NCBI GenBank assembly: GCA_003439945.1 | Contig: QVRM01005676.1 | Span: 62,001 to 126,000 of the forward strand | Length of the DNA stretch: 64,000 nucleotides | Direction: 5' to 3' | Source: Dermanyssus gallinae | Taxonomy: Eukaryota; Arthropoda; Arachnida; Mesostigmata; Dermanyssidae | Shown here: in pieces, positions 49,568 through 62,400 of the stretch | How positions within the stretch are numbered: the stretch's first letter is position 1 | Layout of the letters: each line of letters starts with the position of its first letter | Program-made: the position numbers and the translations under genes | Notes under the pieces: model-generated | Told to the model about the DNA's origin: nothing | The model's database searches: none | The model's input: the letters and a program-made list of their open reading frames with translations, nothing else

Positions 49568-51369
49568 ATATATATATATATATATATGCAACAAGCACAC
49601 ACACGTATATATGTATAATATATATACTATGCAACAAGCACACACACGTATATATGTATATATATATATATATATATAAATGTGCAAACGCGGATGTATT
49701 TTTAATGTTGCGCCGCCACAAGCCGACGCAAGCCGACGTCTTGCTAATTAGTGCTAATATTCAGATTATGTAGTCGCCTCTCTTAATAAGCAAAGGGAAA
49801 GGAGAAGAGAGGGCAGCCAGCAAGATAGGGTGGGGAGGCCGCGGCTGCACATATCTTTTACACAGCGAAGCGGATCATGCGCTACAGCCGGCAGCGACCT
49901 GACCGGGTCACCGCATGTCGCGACTACCCTGAATGCGTGCGCCCAAATCGAGCGCGGCTTGCTTACTACTCACACAAGAGGAGTTTTCGGCTGGCCTACG
50001 GCGATTCCTCGACTGAATTTATTTCTACAGTTAGCCTTTGTACAGCGGGGTTCGACTAAATGCAAGTCGTCCCCGCCGGCACCACCACGGACAGCGTCGA
50101 ATCGGTGGCAAATCATCAAATCATAACGGCGGCAGCGCCTATAATGAATACTACTAATTGCCAATGCCGCCCCTGCCGCCGCCAGAAGGGCGCGCGAGAA
50201 CAACTAGATCCCGCTTTGAGCGGCGACCGCCGCTGCAGGAAACGCTACTTAACGGCGGCCGACAGGCTACCAACTTATCTGTAAGTGTCGGGCAATGTCG
50301 CATGGAAAACGGCTCGCCCTCTGGCGGAAATCTGGACGCAGCCGAACATCTCGTTTTGCGTCTACCTATAGGTAGGTTATAGTATGTGTTGGTTAGATGT
50401 TAACTAACGAAGCATAACGGAGAGCCAGACCTACATAGGGGCACATAAGAAAGAGGCAGACACGCAGACTTGACTATAGACTATAGGCAAACGGTTATGA
50501 GCCGGTTACATCGCCGCCGCCGCCACCACCGCGTCGTCGGCGTAGTTAAATGAGAATAGCATTATGAACAAGCGTTGCTCGATGCGCCACCACTGCTGCC
50601 GCTGCTGCTGTTGCTGCCGCCCTTGGTGAAGCTCCGCAAGAAAGCAGCATTAGCAGCAGCGGCAGACACACAACCACCCGGTCGATAGCGCCTTTGGGTT
50701 GTGACCCTCTTCCCTATGGGCGGCTCGTGACGTCACAGAGCAACGCCGCAGCGGCAGCAGCAGCGGCAGCAGCAGCAGCAGAGCGGATGATGATGATGAT
50801 GTCGACGACGACAACGAGCCTGCTAGATAGCTATTGTTAGAGGCGGCAAGAAAGGGTGGGTCGGTCTATCGGTAAACCGTGAACGTGTTGACAACCGTTC
50901 AACAAATGACCATTGGCAGACTGTTGCTACTGCTGCTGCGGTGTTGCCGCCGCCGCGTTTCCACCCTACACAACGGCGAGTGGTTTCGGTTTGCAGACGA
51001 AACAACTGCGGCGGCGGCGGCGGCGGCGACAACAACAACAACAACAGCAAGCGGCGGCGATGGGGCCAACAACAACAACAACAACAAACAATGGCGGCAG
51101 AGAGGGCGGCAGGAGCTCGGGGGCGCTGCCTTGGGCTCTCGTCGGGTGGCTGCTTGACGCTCGGCGCTATTGGACGCTGAAAACGTCTTCCTCCTTGGAA
51201 GCAGCTAAGCGAACAAAAATATGAACTGATACGTGGGCGCCGTGCTGTGTTGGGTGGGTGTCGTAGAATTTAAAATGTGGTAGGCGATACTGTCGCGCAG
51301 TAAAGATATGAATTCTAACAAGTGCTCCGATTTTTGTTATTGTAGTTGGCAGCGATCGCAGGTTCTATA

Positions 51370-51407
<38 letters not shown>

Positions 51408-51453
51408 ACGAGAAACAATCGCTTATTACCGATATATATATATATATATATAT

Positions 51454-51489
<36 letters not shown>

Positions 51490-52202
51490 ATAAGCTATTG
51501 ACTCCCGTATAAGTGAAGTAGGCCTTTCTGTCGGAATTTTAAACCCGGTAATGGCAACGGTGGTGGCGGTATAATAGCCTTGGCGACGACGACGACCATA
51601 ACAGCAGCAACGGCAGCCGTCTGAGCACACTGAGAGTGGGATGAACTAAACGAAACGAGCCCATAAGCAGACAGCCGCGAATCAGAGAGAGAAAAGAAGA
51701 GTCGTGATACTACTAGTACAATACGAATTATAATAATTTCATACTACTACTACTACTACTACTTAATGAACGAATGAATGAATGTGGGCGCGCGTGTTGG
51801 CTGTGCTGCGAGTGTGGGTCGCGGTAGCGTGGCGAGTAGCAGCGACTAAACAACAACGGGTGATTCAGCGGCGTCGGTGTTTTTCTTGTTATTGTTGCGG
51901 GCCGAAGTGGCTGGTGTTGCCGCCGCTGGCTTGTGGAAGCCGGAGCAGCAGCAGCAGCAGCGGCAATAGCATCATCAACATTGTCTTTCCTCCTCATCCT
52001 CGACCTCCCCATCAGCTTTTCTGGCTTGTGGTCGAAGTGAACAAGCAAACAAACGAACGAGGGAGCGATCCAGCGTCTGGGGGCAATGCTCCATCATGTT
52101 TCTATAATCTATTATTGCTCGATCTATTTAAGCAGGAAGGCGGCCGTCACGCAAACAGTGCCATGACATCAAATTGTTTATAAAACATGTTTTAAATATA
52201 AG

Positions 52203-52205
<3 letters not shown>

Positions 52206-52271
<66 letters not shown>

Positions 52272-52275
52272 TATA

Positions 52276-52320
<45 letters not shown>

Positions 52321-52322
52321 AT
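52206..52322. repeat. Long (TA)n tract
   Basis: About 117 bp of nearly pure TA with three single-base interruptions. Similar but shorter runs occur at 51431-51486, 53003-53038, 54281-54412 and 56430-56461. Confidence 0.9.
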
Positions 52323-52996
52323 ACACTGTCCTAATATATAAGAGAAAGAGTAGAAATGTCTTATTTAGAAGCGACACTCAAGTGACAATTTTCGCTATGT
52401 CGTTGTGCCTGAATGTGTTTGCTTTGATAAGCGTAATGGTAACATTTTAACCGCCGTGAATAAATAGACGTCGCGAACAACGGCAGCCGCCAACCCCGAG
52501 CGAGCTCAACCGAGAACGCGCGGGCTGACAAATTTGTCTTAGTCCCGTTGCTGCTTCTCAGCAAGATGTCTGATGTCCTCTCCACCTTGTTGTGGGCTCC
52601 TCTAGTTGCATCGGTGTTAACCGGCAACATAACTAACATAACATAAGCACGAACGCTCAAACAAACGAAGCCCTCCTTTCTCGATCTCTAACTCTCTCTC
52701 TCTCTTTGCGAAACTCTTGTCTGTGTTTGGCGCGCGCCCAGGAGCGAAAAACGAAGGGAGAGAGAACCAATAAGACATATTCACACCCAGCACTCGTCAG
52801 ACGGTGTTGTGGCTATGAGAGGATGTTAGACGGCTTTTGTGTATCTGTGTGTGTGTGATTCTTAATTTCTGTCTGCTTGCGCGATGGGGGGGGTGCCGTG
52901 TATATGCTATGCCTCGGTTAAAGAACCATTCGTCCTCACGGTTGGCTCTAGACAACATTGGCGAGCCATACGATACGTGTTCTTCATCTTGAATAA

Positions 52997-53039
<43 letters not shown>

Positions 53040-53040
53040 G

Positions 53041-53183
53041 CACAGACAGATATAGACATATACAGATATATGCACAGACAGGTATAAACACATATACAGA
53101 TATATGCACAGACAGGTATAGACACATATACAGATATATGCACAGACAGGTAAAGACATATACAGATATATGCACAGACAGGT
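53041..53183. repeat. Minisatellite, 32/34-bp unit, four copies plus partial
   Basis: Each unit starts CACAGACAG and ends CAGATATATG. Units lie at 53041-53072 (32), 53073-53106 (34), 53107-53140 (34) and 53141-53172 (32), with a partial start at 53173-53183. They directly follow a (TA)n tract. The length difference is a CA dinucleotide in the middle. Confidence 0.9.
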
Positions 53184-54280
53184 GAGAGGCTGCCTCAAGA
53201 ATAAGCTCGACTCCTCCTCATAGTTAGTTCTTGTGTAGTTTCTTAATCACATCTAACCCTAAAGTGGCCCTGTAACGCTTAAATCGAATAAAGACGTGTC
53301 TTATGTTTGCACAGACAGATATATGAACAGACAGCATCTGGACAGGCAGACAGATGGCGTTTTCAGAACGTCATCTGTGATGAAGTGCGACAACTTTCTG
53401 CACCGCGGCCGCCGCTGCAGACACTAATTTTCGATCGCCCTCATCCACGTTGGTCTGATCCAGCAAAAATCACTATAACCACCACCACGATTAGTACGGC
53501 GGCCACCACCAACCACCACCGGCGGCTGATATCATAATAATCAGCGGCGGTGTATTATAAAGGGTGTTGTTATCGTTGTCGTGGTAATAATTGGTAATAA
53601 TTACGCTGCAGCTGCGGCTAGCAGCGGTAACGTTGCGCAGCCTATCATCACCAGCAATATAATTATCATCAACATCATCATTAACATTAGCAGCGGCGGC
53701 GGCGGCTGCGGTGGCGACAGGCGATTATTCCCCATTCAAAATGATGCTTGTCGATCGCTCCAAGCTTCCGAGCGATGAAAGCGCTGCACTCTCGGAACGG
53801 GCTTCCACTGCGAGCCTATAGCAAAAAATAAACAGCAGCAGCCGCAGTGGCGGCCGCATCCTTCTTATTATGATTATAATTATTACTACTACTACTACTA
53901 CTACTACTCACTTATAGTCATAGCTCGGTCATAACCGAGCTGATTAGAGCAGAACATCTCTATTTCGCTTTCTCTCACACATCCAGACGCTCATGAATGA
54001 AACTCTCTTTTACATGACAAATAGACAACCAAACTGGCTGGTTGGCCGGCACCGCTTTGTATTTATACAAAACAAGTGACTGACCACCCACAGAGACCAG
54101 ATGACACACGTGAGAGTAAGGGAATAATAACGCAACGCACATTATACCAGCAGCAGCAGCAACACGGACGCTTGTTAAATCATCATCACAAAATGTATGA
54201 TGAATTGCGAAAATAAAAATAATTACTCATCAAATCATAATTATGCGATTATGAAACTGGCCATTGCGGAATTCCGCGGA

Positions 54281-54314
<34 letters not shown>

Positions 54315-54333
54315 CATATATATATACATATAG

Positions 54334-54393
<60 letters not shown>

Positions 54394-56428
54394 ATATAAT
54401 ATATATTGTTATTTAAAATAAATTAAGATGATGAAATGCTTATGTATGTATATATATATATATATATATATAAGCATTTCTAAATTAATTAAAACCGTTG
54501 TTATGCTGTGTGGTGATAATAATGGTGATGACGATGACACCACAAAAAGCAGGTGGTGTCGTTGACTTATGACTTGGTGAGTTTGAGAGTGAGGGCCAGA
54601 GAAAGATATCAGGTGAAAGAGCGAGGGAAGAAACGACTTCATCGCCGCTTCCCGCATATGTTGAGTGCTGTTGCTGCTTCTGCCTGTCGACGTGAGATGG
54701 GTCAGCAAAGATCATCGGCCACATCAGCCAGCAGCAGCAGCAGTGGTTAAGCAGCAGTACCGAATTGCGGGGGCTTCGTGTGCTCACGTGTTTGCAATCG
54801 TTTGGGGTCTAATTACGTACGATGCACAATAATACTACAACTACTACATACGATAGCCAACGCCTACCAGCATACAACATCCACCACCAATATTATGACA
54901 GGCAGCGGTGTCATCGGTAGCAATCAATAACAGAAGCCTAAATTACGATCGAACAATGTCGTCCAGCCTTCCAGCGGCTACTTTGAACGCCCAGCCTTTC
55001 CCGGTTCTCCTTGCCCCTTTTTTTGGTTGTTCGTTAATGAGCTCGTTAATGCTCTGGCCGCGGGTCTGCTCTGCAGCTGCCGTCGTTTGATACACTTATT
55101 TTGCCGCCATTTTGTTTCGTAGTTATGCACGATACGTCATCGTCGTCATCGCTGTACTGGATGATGATGATGATGATGCTGCTGCTGATAATAATCATAA
55201 TAATAGTAATCTGAATAAGAATAATAACAATGCTGATGATGATGTTCTCTGCGGCTCGTTACAGCGCAAAGACGGTATTGTTGCAGCGCTGGTGTCGCCA
55301 TTTATTTGCTTCCGTTTATGTATCTGTGTTCATTAGGCGTCTGTAAGCAAGTCGACGGCTGGTAGCAGTCATCTACTACGCACTCGCAGTTACGCACTTG
55401 TTACGAGTTAGTGGGTCGCAACGAGTCGATTCTAACTAATCGACCTCGAGTCGTGCTTCGCATTAACTAAACTCAAACCACTGAACAAATACGAGCGGGC
55501 ACTGTTCAAGAACCAGCGTGATGATGATGATGATGATGATTATTATGGTGGTGGCTGGCGGCGGCGTCGGCGGCGGCTGAGGAGGAGGCGGCAATAGCGC
55601 GATGTTAGTCGGTTGATGGCGGTGGCCCGCCGTCATTGTCGTCGTCGTCGGCGTCGTCTGCTATTGCTGCTGCTACTGCTGTTCATTCGAGTTGTCGTAA
55701 CATTATGATAATTTAAATAACTGTAGTAGTAGTTTACACACTGAAGCTGTAGCAGCTGGTTGGTATCTATTATTGCATGGCGCGTAATTAACGACAAAGC
55801 AACCGCTGTTTTGGCGGTGGCGGTGGCGGCGCCGGGCACAGCGGCGGTGGCAGGAGCGGCTTCCGCTAATGCACAGCGGCCGCCTCACCGCTATAACCTG
55901 TGCTACCGGTTGGTTACGCTGCTACCGCCGCCGCCGCTGCTGCGGCTTGCTGTTATCATTATTGTAATGATTGTTAATTATTATTATTATGCTGGCCGGG
56001 CCCGACCGATGGAATAGCGATTATTTTCTGCTGGCTTTGCTTCTTTTGCTGCTGCTGCTGTTGCTGCAGTCGCGACTGCGGCGGAGGCGGTGGCAACGAA
56101 AGCCACGCGTTCTCTCTCTTATCTCTCTATGTATGTTCATCATGCTGTCGGCCGTCTGTACACAGACCGGTCTGTCCTATCGATGTCAGGCGTGGCCTAT
56201 TTAGCTACGACAATCAATAGGGTCGACACCAATGGTCAACAACAACAACTACAACTAATATTCAAACTATTGGCGACCATAGGCTGTCGTAAACGACAAA
56301 CGTTTTCTTTATGTTGTTGTTATGGACGTTGGTATTGGACGTGTTTCGGCAATGCGTAATGCATATGCGTCACTGGCAGCTCAACCGCGAACACTACCGA
56401 CCGATTACCAACTCGGAGAGTATATGTA

Positions 56429-56465
<37 letters not shown>

Positions 56466-57009
56466 TCACACTGCAAATATATGTATTTTTACAGTGACCA
56501 GGAGGAGAGACAATGCGTATTATATACCCTGTGATCTAAAGATTTATTTTGGGTTTCTCAAACAGTCCACTGTGGTAACAGTTCCGCTCCAACTCATACG
56601 GTCTACCCTTCTCACATCGTAGTTTCGGGGTGCCTAATCCTGCTGTAAGGAATTGCTTTTTCCGACTCGTTTAGGCTATATCGAGGCAGTTACAAGGACA
56701 GTGGTTTCGATCGCGGCATTAAGTCTACCGGCGAATACAACCGACCGTATTGAGAAGGTAGATGAGTCTGTGCGCTGAGGCCGAGCCTGTTTCTTTCCCC
56801 GGCCTGGAAAGAATTGCCGGGCGAGACTTATTCTGAGCATCTGGGAGACCCTTTTTCTTAGAAGTGAATTCACGGCCATTCTAAAAATTCCTAAACATTG
56901 ATTTATCAAATAAATATTATTCATGTATAAATAAACTTCAAAAAATATGGTCTGACGCCCTTTTAGACGATTTATCTCTACTTATCCTTCAATACTGCAA
57001 GTGGAATAT

Positions 57010-57310
57010 TTAAGCGACGTCACAGATTTCGAAATCGTCAGTGTCAGTGCCACTGCCTTCCTCATCTTCGACCTTGCCATTCGCAGCTCCTTCAGTTCTA
57101 AACCGCCCCCTATGCGCACTCTGCTGGCCGCTTTGTGGAACTTCCTCAACACCCTACTTTTGTCGATCTCAGGTTCGAGCCTCCAGCTTGTCAGCTACAA
57201 TCGTAGCCGTGTGTTTCCTTAATTTGTTATGGCCTTTCTCCTTAGACTTCTCTCAGCTGCGTTAGAACGTTTGCTCGATCATCGCCTGCGCCGCTTTTTT
57301 GGAGATGCAT
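57010..57310 (-). pseudogene. Broken coding relic with acidic C-terminus, unidentified
   Basis: Reading the minus strand from the ATG at 57310: MHLQKSGAGDDRANVLTQLR, then a stop at 57242-57244. After a one-base frame change come KGHNKLRKHTATIVADKLEA, a TGA and a TAG, then VEEVPQSGQQSAHRGRFRTE. It ends in a conspicuous acidic tail, EDEEGSGTDTDDFEICDVA, and TAA at 57010-57012. Composition looks like a genuine protein end rather than random sequence, but I do not recognise it. The stops make it a pseudogene, a retroposed copy, or short exons I cannot delimit. Confidence 0.35.
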
Positions 57311-59620
57311 GTTGTCGCCACCGAGCAAACTCCAGTTCGTCGTAGATCTCTCTCTCTCTCCCTTCTTCCCTCTCTGCCAATCTCTCTGAGTTCCAGCTCT
57401 GCTCCTAAACGCTCCGCTTATTTCGATAAGGAGAGAGTTGTTTTGGTGTGTGCGTGTGTGACTAACGAAAGAGAAGAAAATCAAATGGGTAAGAGGACCG
57501 TAAGGCAAGACGAACTCGAGAAGGGAGGCGAGAGGACGCAGCGTGTGATGAGGAATAGAAAGCGCGAAAGAAGCAGAAAGCGGGTAAAAACGATTCGAAC
57601 AAGAGGCGGGGAAAGCGAATACAGGTAGGTGAGTAGAGACTGAACAGAGAGAGATAGAGAGAGAGAGAGGAACAAGGCGAGAAAGTAGTAGAAAACGCAA
57701 AGAAGAAGTACAAAACGAAAAAAAGAAGTACAAAACGAAAATAAGAAGTCGAATACACGAACCTGTACAATAGAGAGATCAAGGGGAAGCCACGCAGCCA
57801 AGCCAAAGGAATAAGGCACGTCAGGGGGAGGAGAGCGTAGGAGACGGAGAGCGAGGAACCACGATTCTTCACGGTGGACTCTCCGGGGCTGGCTGGCTGG
57901 CTATCGAGCGAACGAGGCAGCGGTCGGTCGTCCGGCCCAGCGTCGCCGAAAGGCAGCGGCGGCAGATACCGCCACCGCCGCGCCAAGCTTGGCAAGCCAG
58001 CAAACAGCCAGCGAGCCAGTCCCCAGGCAGCGCAGTCCTTGAGGGGCGGAGGAACGACCACGACCCTTAGCGCTGACGCCCGCAGAGGCGGTCGGCGCCT
58101 GCCCTTACCGGCGGTTGGTCGATAGGCTGTATGCATTTGTGTGGTGGTCGAGGTGGCCTGTGTCGCGGCTGTGAGGCTGCCCTGCCGCCTCTATCGAGGA
58201 GGCGCCCTTGCTTCGTAATTGTGGGGGGTGGCTGGCTGGTGAACTGCTGTTTTAGGGTCTGCTGCTTGGGCCTTGCCTCTGTGGCTGCATATACGCACTG
58301 CTTCGTGTATTATAGAAGAATAATCAGCAATAGCAGCAGCGGCAGCATCGGATTTAATGCTATACTGGAGGTGAGAACGTCGACTCTCATGTGTTTACAT
58401 GGGGCCCGCTCTAAGTTGTTTCAAGATTGTTGTGCTAGCATGGTAGCATTTGTAGTGGCAGTCCTCGGAGCCGTGGGGGGTTTACGAGGTCTGCTACAAA
58501 GTGTTGCAGTAGCAGAAATTGTAGTGAACTAGAATTGTTGTAGAACGGCTTCTGAAGGGAACAACACCTTCAGTAATAAGGGACCCGTCGACGGATGATG
58601 ACACTCAAAGGAAGTCAGGTTTTCCTCTAGGTGGTCAGAATACCAATCTTAATGATCGTTTGAATTTTAATCTCGTTTTATTTTCGGACGGATTATTGTC
58701 GGTTATCGAGCGTTCGCATCGCTTCGTCACGTTTCCGTAGGCGATTCCGCCGTTTCCGTATTCTGGTGTTCTTGTTCAGCGCAATTTCAGCAGCTAGTTG
58801 AGTTCCACAAGTTCCCAAGAGTGGAACTCTCGCGTGTGCCATCGGCGTCGTTTATGCAACCTTTATCCTACATCGTGGCCACTCTGAGACCATGTGCCTT
58901 TCTCGTGTCCCGCTAGCACTACAGTTCACGTCTCGAGTAATCGCATAATACTCTGCTCTTGGGGGGGAGGGGGGGGCGCTTGAGCTGCTGCTGGTACCAC
59001 CCTCTCCGAACTGCCGTCGTCGTTTCGTCTCTTAACATGATTATCCTTGTCGTTCTGATGTTGACAGTCTGCAGTTTGTCTGTTGACACTGCTTGGGTAC
59101 CGAGCAAGCCAGGCGAACAAGGCAAACCAATAAATCTGTTCTATCGATATAAGGAAATGCCCGGACGAAAAAGAAATGGCTCCAATTAGATTGTTCAATG
59201 GAATAAACGTTGTGGTGGTAATAGTAGCAGCACCAGCAGCAGAAGTCACTGTGTACTAGTGCTGCGTACACGGGCTTTCAGCCTTACGAACTACACGACT
59301 ATAATGTTGTAATACACATAAGATACTGTAAATAAAACGCACTTTAAAAAAATGTCTTGGTGGTGGTGGTGGGGGCAACGGTTGTTTTGATGTTGCGCTG
59401 GGTGCCATGCTGGCCAGGCGCAGACGCCAAGCGCGCCAGGCGCCGACTTAAAGCCCACCCCGAGCTCCGTTCCCCCCCCCCCGCTCACGACATGAGTAAG
59501 CCCGTCCTTTTTGGCGGTGGCGGGGCCGCGGCCGCCTTCTTCGGTGCGAGCGCGGTAAATTCATTCGGGCCTGATTATCGGGCCAGGCCAGGCTATAATA
59601 CGTAATAGCGCTCGAGAACA

Positions 59621-59651
<31 letters not shown>

Positions 59652-61225
59652 TTTAAATAGTTAGCGAGCGGAAGAGAGGAACGCAAACGAATATAGGCAT
59701 AGGAACAACAACAACAACAACACCAACGGTGACAGCGGCAGAAAGCGCGAGGGTGTCGTCTCTTCCTGGCGGACATGGATGAGGGACATAAAGCTGAGGG
59801 AGAGAGACTATGATGGCTAATGTTATGATGATGATGCTTGTAGTAGTAGTCGTAGTAGTAGTGTTGTTGTTGTTGTTGTGTTCTCTCGCCACACAGCAGA
59901 GACGTGGCAGAGGGCTCTAGCTGCCGACGCGGAAACGTCCGATATCGTCGTCGTCGTCGTCAAAGGGAAGCACACCACAAGAGAGGGACAAAGGCATGCA
60001 GACCTGAGACTGAGGCCGCCGCCGCCTCCACCACCGCCCCCGCGCGGGCGGACGGGCGGGAATTTTCAAATGAGCGCGCTGCAGCAGCGGCGCTGACGGA
60101 GGAGGCGGAAGCCCAGTGCCCCGTCGTGCACGGCACACTTTGCCGTGCCTGCAGCGGACGACACGGAGACGGCCGCCCAATGGGTCGCCCGCTCAGCTTG
60201 TTGGCGGACTCCTTCTGCTGCTGCTGCTGCGGCGGCTGCTGCTCACGCCGTCGGAGCCGCGATGATGACGAACAAGACGAAGAAGAAGAAGAAGACGAGG
60301 TCGAAAGAGGGAAAGGTCCGGACGAAAGAGAAATGGCTCCATTAAGATATACCGCATACCGCACACGTAGTTCCTCCTCTCACTCTCCTCCTACGTTCTG
60401 GGTTGGGGCTTGCTACGCATCAGCAGCGGCAATGACGCTCTCCCTTGGTAAGCTGTTGTTGTTGTTGCAGCTGTTGTTGTTGTTGCAGCTGTTGTTGACC
60501 GTGATGCTAATGGTGATCCATGCTCCATTCTGCCACGAGTGGACAACAACGTGCTGCTCTGTCTCCTTCTCATCATCATACGGCCGAGCCGAGCCAAGCT
60601 GAGAGGGCTACCGCCGCAAATAAGGCAACACGCCTCGTTATGGCCTCTCCTGACCCCTGGCAAGATATGCGAATCGGCTCTCATAAGCGGGCCGCCGGCG
60701 TTCCTCTCTCTCTCTCCGAATCAATCCTACTTACCGGATGCAGCGAGCGCATGCTTTCCATACATACGCTGTCGTCTCCTATACACGCCCACCAATATGA
60801 GCCACTTCAGTAGTCAGGAGCCCGCAGCATATGGCATGGTTCACCTTAGCGAGCAAAGATTGACGTCTTTACTGCTGCGGCTGCTGTTCCCGATGCGGCT
60901 ACTTATTATTAATATTACTAGTAAGAGTAGTAGAAGTCGTAGTCGTAGTAGTAGCATTAATATTTGTGCTATTTGAGGCAGGTCGGTCTTTGTGTCACAC
61001 GAGGGTGAGTGCAGTAAATGCATAGGGAGGCTTCGGTGCGAGAGGGCAGAATGAGATGCAAGCCAATTCCGTTCAAACCTCCCTTTCCTAGCAGAACGGA
61101 ACGTCACACAAATTGGCTAGACGCCGCACCACGATAGCATTTACTTTCGCTCGGCAGGAAGCGTTGTGTTCCCTGTTGTTTCACTATGGTTTTACTGCTG
61201 CCGAGTGACAGGCAAGGTCGTAGGT
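57311..61225. other. No recognised gene; GC-rich and simple-sequence DNA
   Basis: Open frames occur on both strands but are low-complexity (Arg/Ser/Gly/Pro) and have no recognisable domains. A (GA)n tract lies at 59620-59644, with weaker GA-rich DNA at about 57640-57680. GA tracts bind GAGA-type factors in insects, but no promoter can be assigned here. Confidence 0.35.
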
Positions 61226-61272
61226 ATACATATATATGTAAATATATTTATATATATATATATATATTTATG

Positions 61273-61310
<38 letters not shown>

Positions 61311-61337
61311 CATAAATATATGTATATATAAATATAC

Positions 61338-61391
<54 letters not shown>

Positions 61392-61425
61392 GTATATTTA
61401 TATATACATAAATATATATATATTG
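61226..61425. repeat. AT-rich nested palindromes
   Basis: 61320-61348 is the exact reverse complement of 61381-61409, with (TA)n between, so 61320-61409 is one 90-bp perfect palindrome. Just upstream, TATTTATGTAAATATA (61265-61280) pairs with TATATTTACATAAATA (61303-61318). The A+T content is nearly 100%. Confidence 0.9.
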
Positions 61426-61461
61426 TAAAAATCGTTTGGAGATACCTGTTGTACAGAAAGA

Positions 61462-61860
61462 ATGTGCCAACAGTGGTTTGAGAAGTTCCGAAAAGGAAAA
61501 AACAAGGTTTTATTGTGTATTTGGTGGAATGTAAGCGGAATAGTGCACTATGAACTTTTACCGCGTAACCAGACGATAAATACGGCCGTGTACTGTCAAC
61601 AACTCGAAAAGGTTCACGAACAATTAACGCAGTCGTACGCTGCACTAATTTCAAGGAAGGGTGTCCTGTTCCACCAAGACAACGCAAGGCCCCACGTGAG
61701 TAGGGAGACCCTTTCGAAAATTTCCCAGCTAAAATGGGAACTTTTGGAACATCCATCGTATTCCCCCGACTTAGCACCATCTGATTACCACCTATTAAGA
61801 TAGATGCAAAATTTTTTAAGTGGTAAAAAAATCACTTCTATCGAACACGTGCGCTCATAC
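61462..61860 (+). mobile_element. Mariner transposase relic retaining the D34D part
   Basis: The frame 61462-61803 begins [14 protein letters not shown], the N-terminal HTH end. It then jumps to the C-terminal core: NVSGIVHYELLPRNQTIN, FHQDNARPHVS, and HPSYSPDLAPSDYHL. The second and third catalytic Asp residues (in QDN and SDY) are separated by 34 residues, the mariner DD34D spacing. The segment with the first Asp is deleted. A stop follows DYHLLR, and the tail SGKK-TSIEHVRSYQ continues to about 61860 in a shifted frame. Non-functional. Confidence 0.8.
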
Positions 61861-61869
61861 CAGCATTCC

Positions 61870-62400
61870 CGTTGACCCTGAACAGATCCCAGAAGTAACA
61901 ACGAAGGACAAAATAGAAGCGGCGGAGCAATTAGCACCTGGTAAAGCCTCGGGCCCGGACGGGGTCCCGCCGGACGTGGTGCGACTGCTGGCACAATCCT
62001 ATCCCAAGCCTCTTGCAGAGCTAGTGTCACGCTTGTTAATAGAGGGTCGCTTTACCACCCATTGGAAACGTGCCCACCTAGTACTAATACCGAAGCCGAA
62101 CGCCCCACCCGGCTCGAGGCCCTTTTCTTAACCGGCCGCAGGCGGACACGGCCTATATCCCTGGAGCTCAACGGGCACGCTCTAACGCCATCTCGCCACG
62201 CCAAGAACCTAGGGGTGACCCTGGACACAAATCTAACTGGCCCACCACACATCAGGCAGGTCACGCAAAAGGTGGCAAGAGTATCGGCCAACCTGGCCCA
62301 TATACTACCCCGGGAGGGAGGCGCGTCAGATCCCAAACGGCGCCAGCGTACGATCTGGATCCGGATGACGATGGATTTTGATTGAGGGGCTCGGAACTTG
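61870..62400 (+). mobile_element. Non-LTR reverse transcriptase relic, R1-like
   Basis: The frame 61820-62131 contains KIEAAEQLAPGKASGPDGVP then HWKRAHLVLIPKPNAPPGSR, the opening RT blocks of R1/TRAS-like LINEs. It then skips the palm and continues, in another frame, with SLELNGHALTPSRHAKNLGV and TLDTNLTGPPHIRQVTQKVA (about 62155-62275), the block after the catalytic core. So the catalytic core is deleted. It abuts the mariner relic. Confidence 0.75.

Larger units (their letters stand above)
44196..57000. other. Gene-poor region upstream of pdm3, rich in simple sequence
   Basis: No exon with recognisable homology on either strand. Open frames here are triplet-repeat shadows (CAG, CAA, GGC, ATC and CAC runs). 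The 5' UTR and promoter of pdm3 should lie in the first part. GC-rich patches at about 48100-48900, 50500-51180 and 55550-55960 could be promoter or enhancer sequence, but nothing specific is readable. GA/CT tracts occur at about 46050 and 51389-51407. Confidence 0.4.

Noticed and set aside
52797..53198. Cys/Tyr/Ile repeat protein on the minus strand
   Set aside because: It is a translation of the 32/34-bp minisatellite and adjacent TA tract.
57462..58136. 224-codon minus-strand frame rich in Phe/Leu/Ser
   Set aside because: It is the reverse reading of a GA-rich purine tract (pyrimidine-rich on this strand), with no domain; composition explains its openness.
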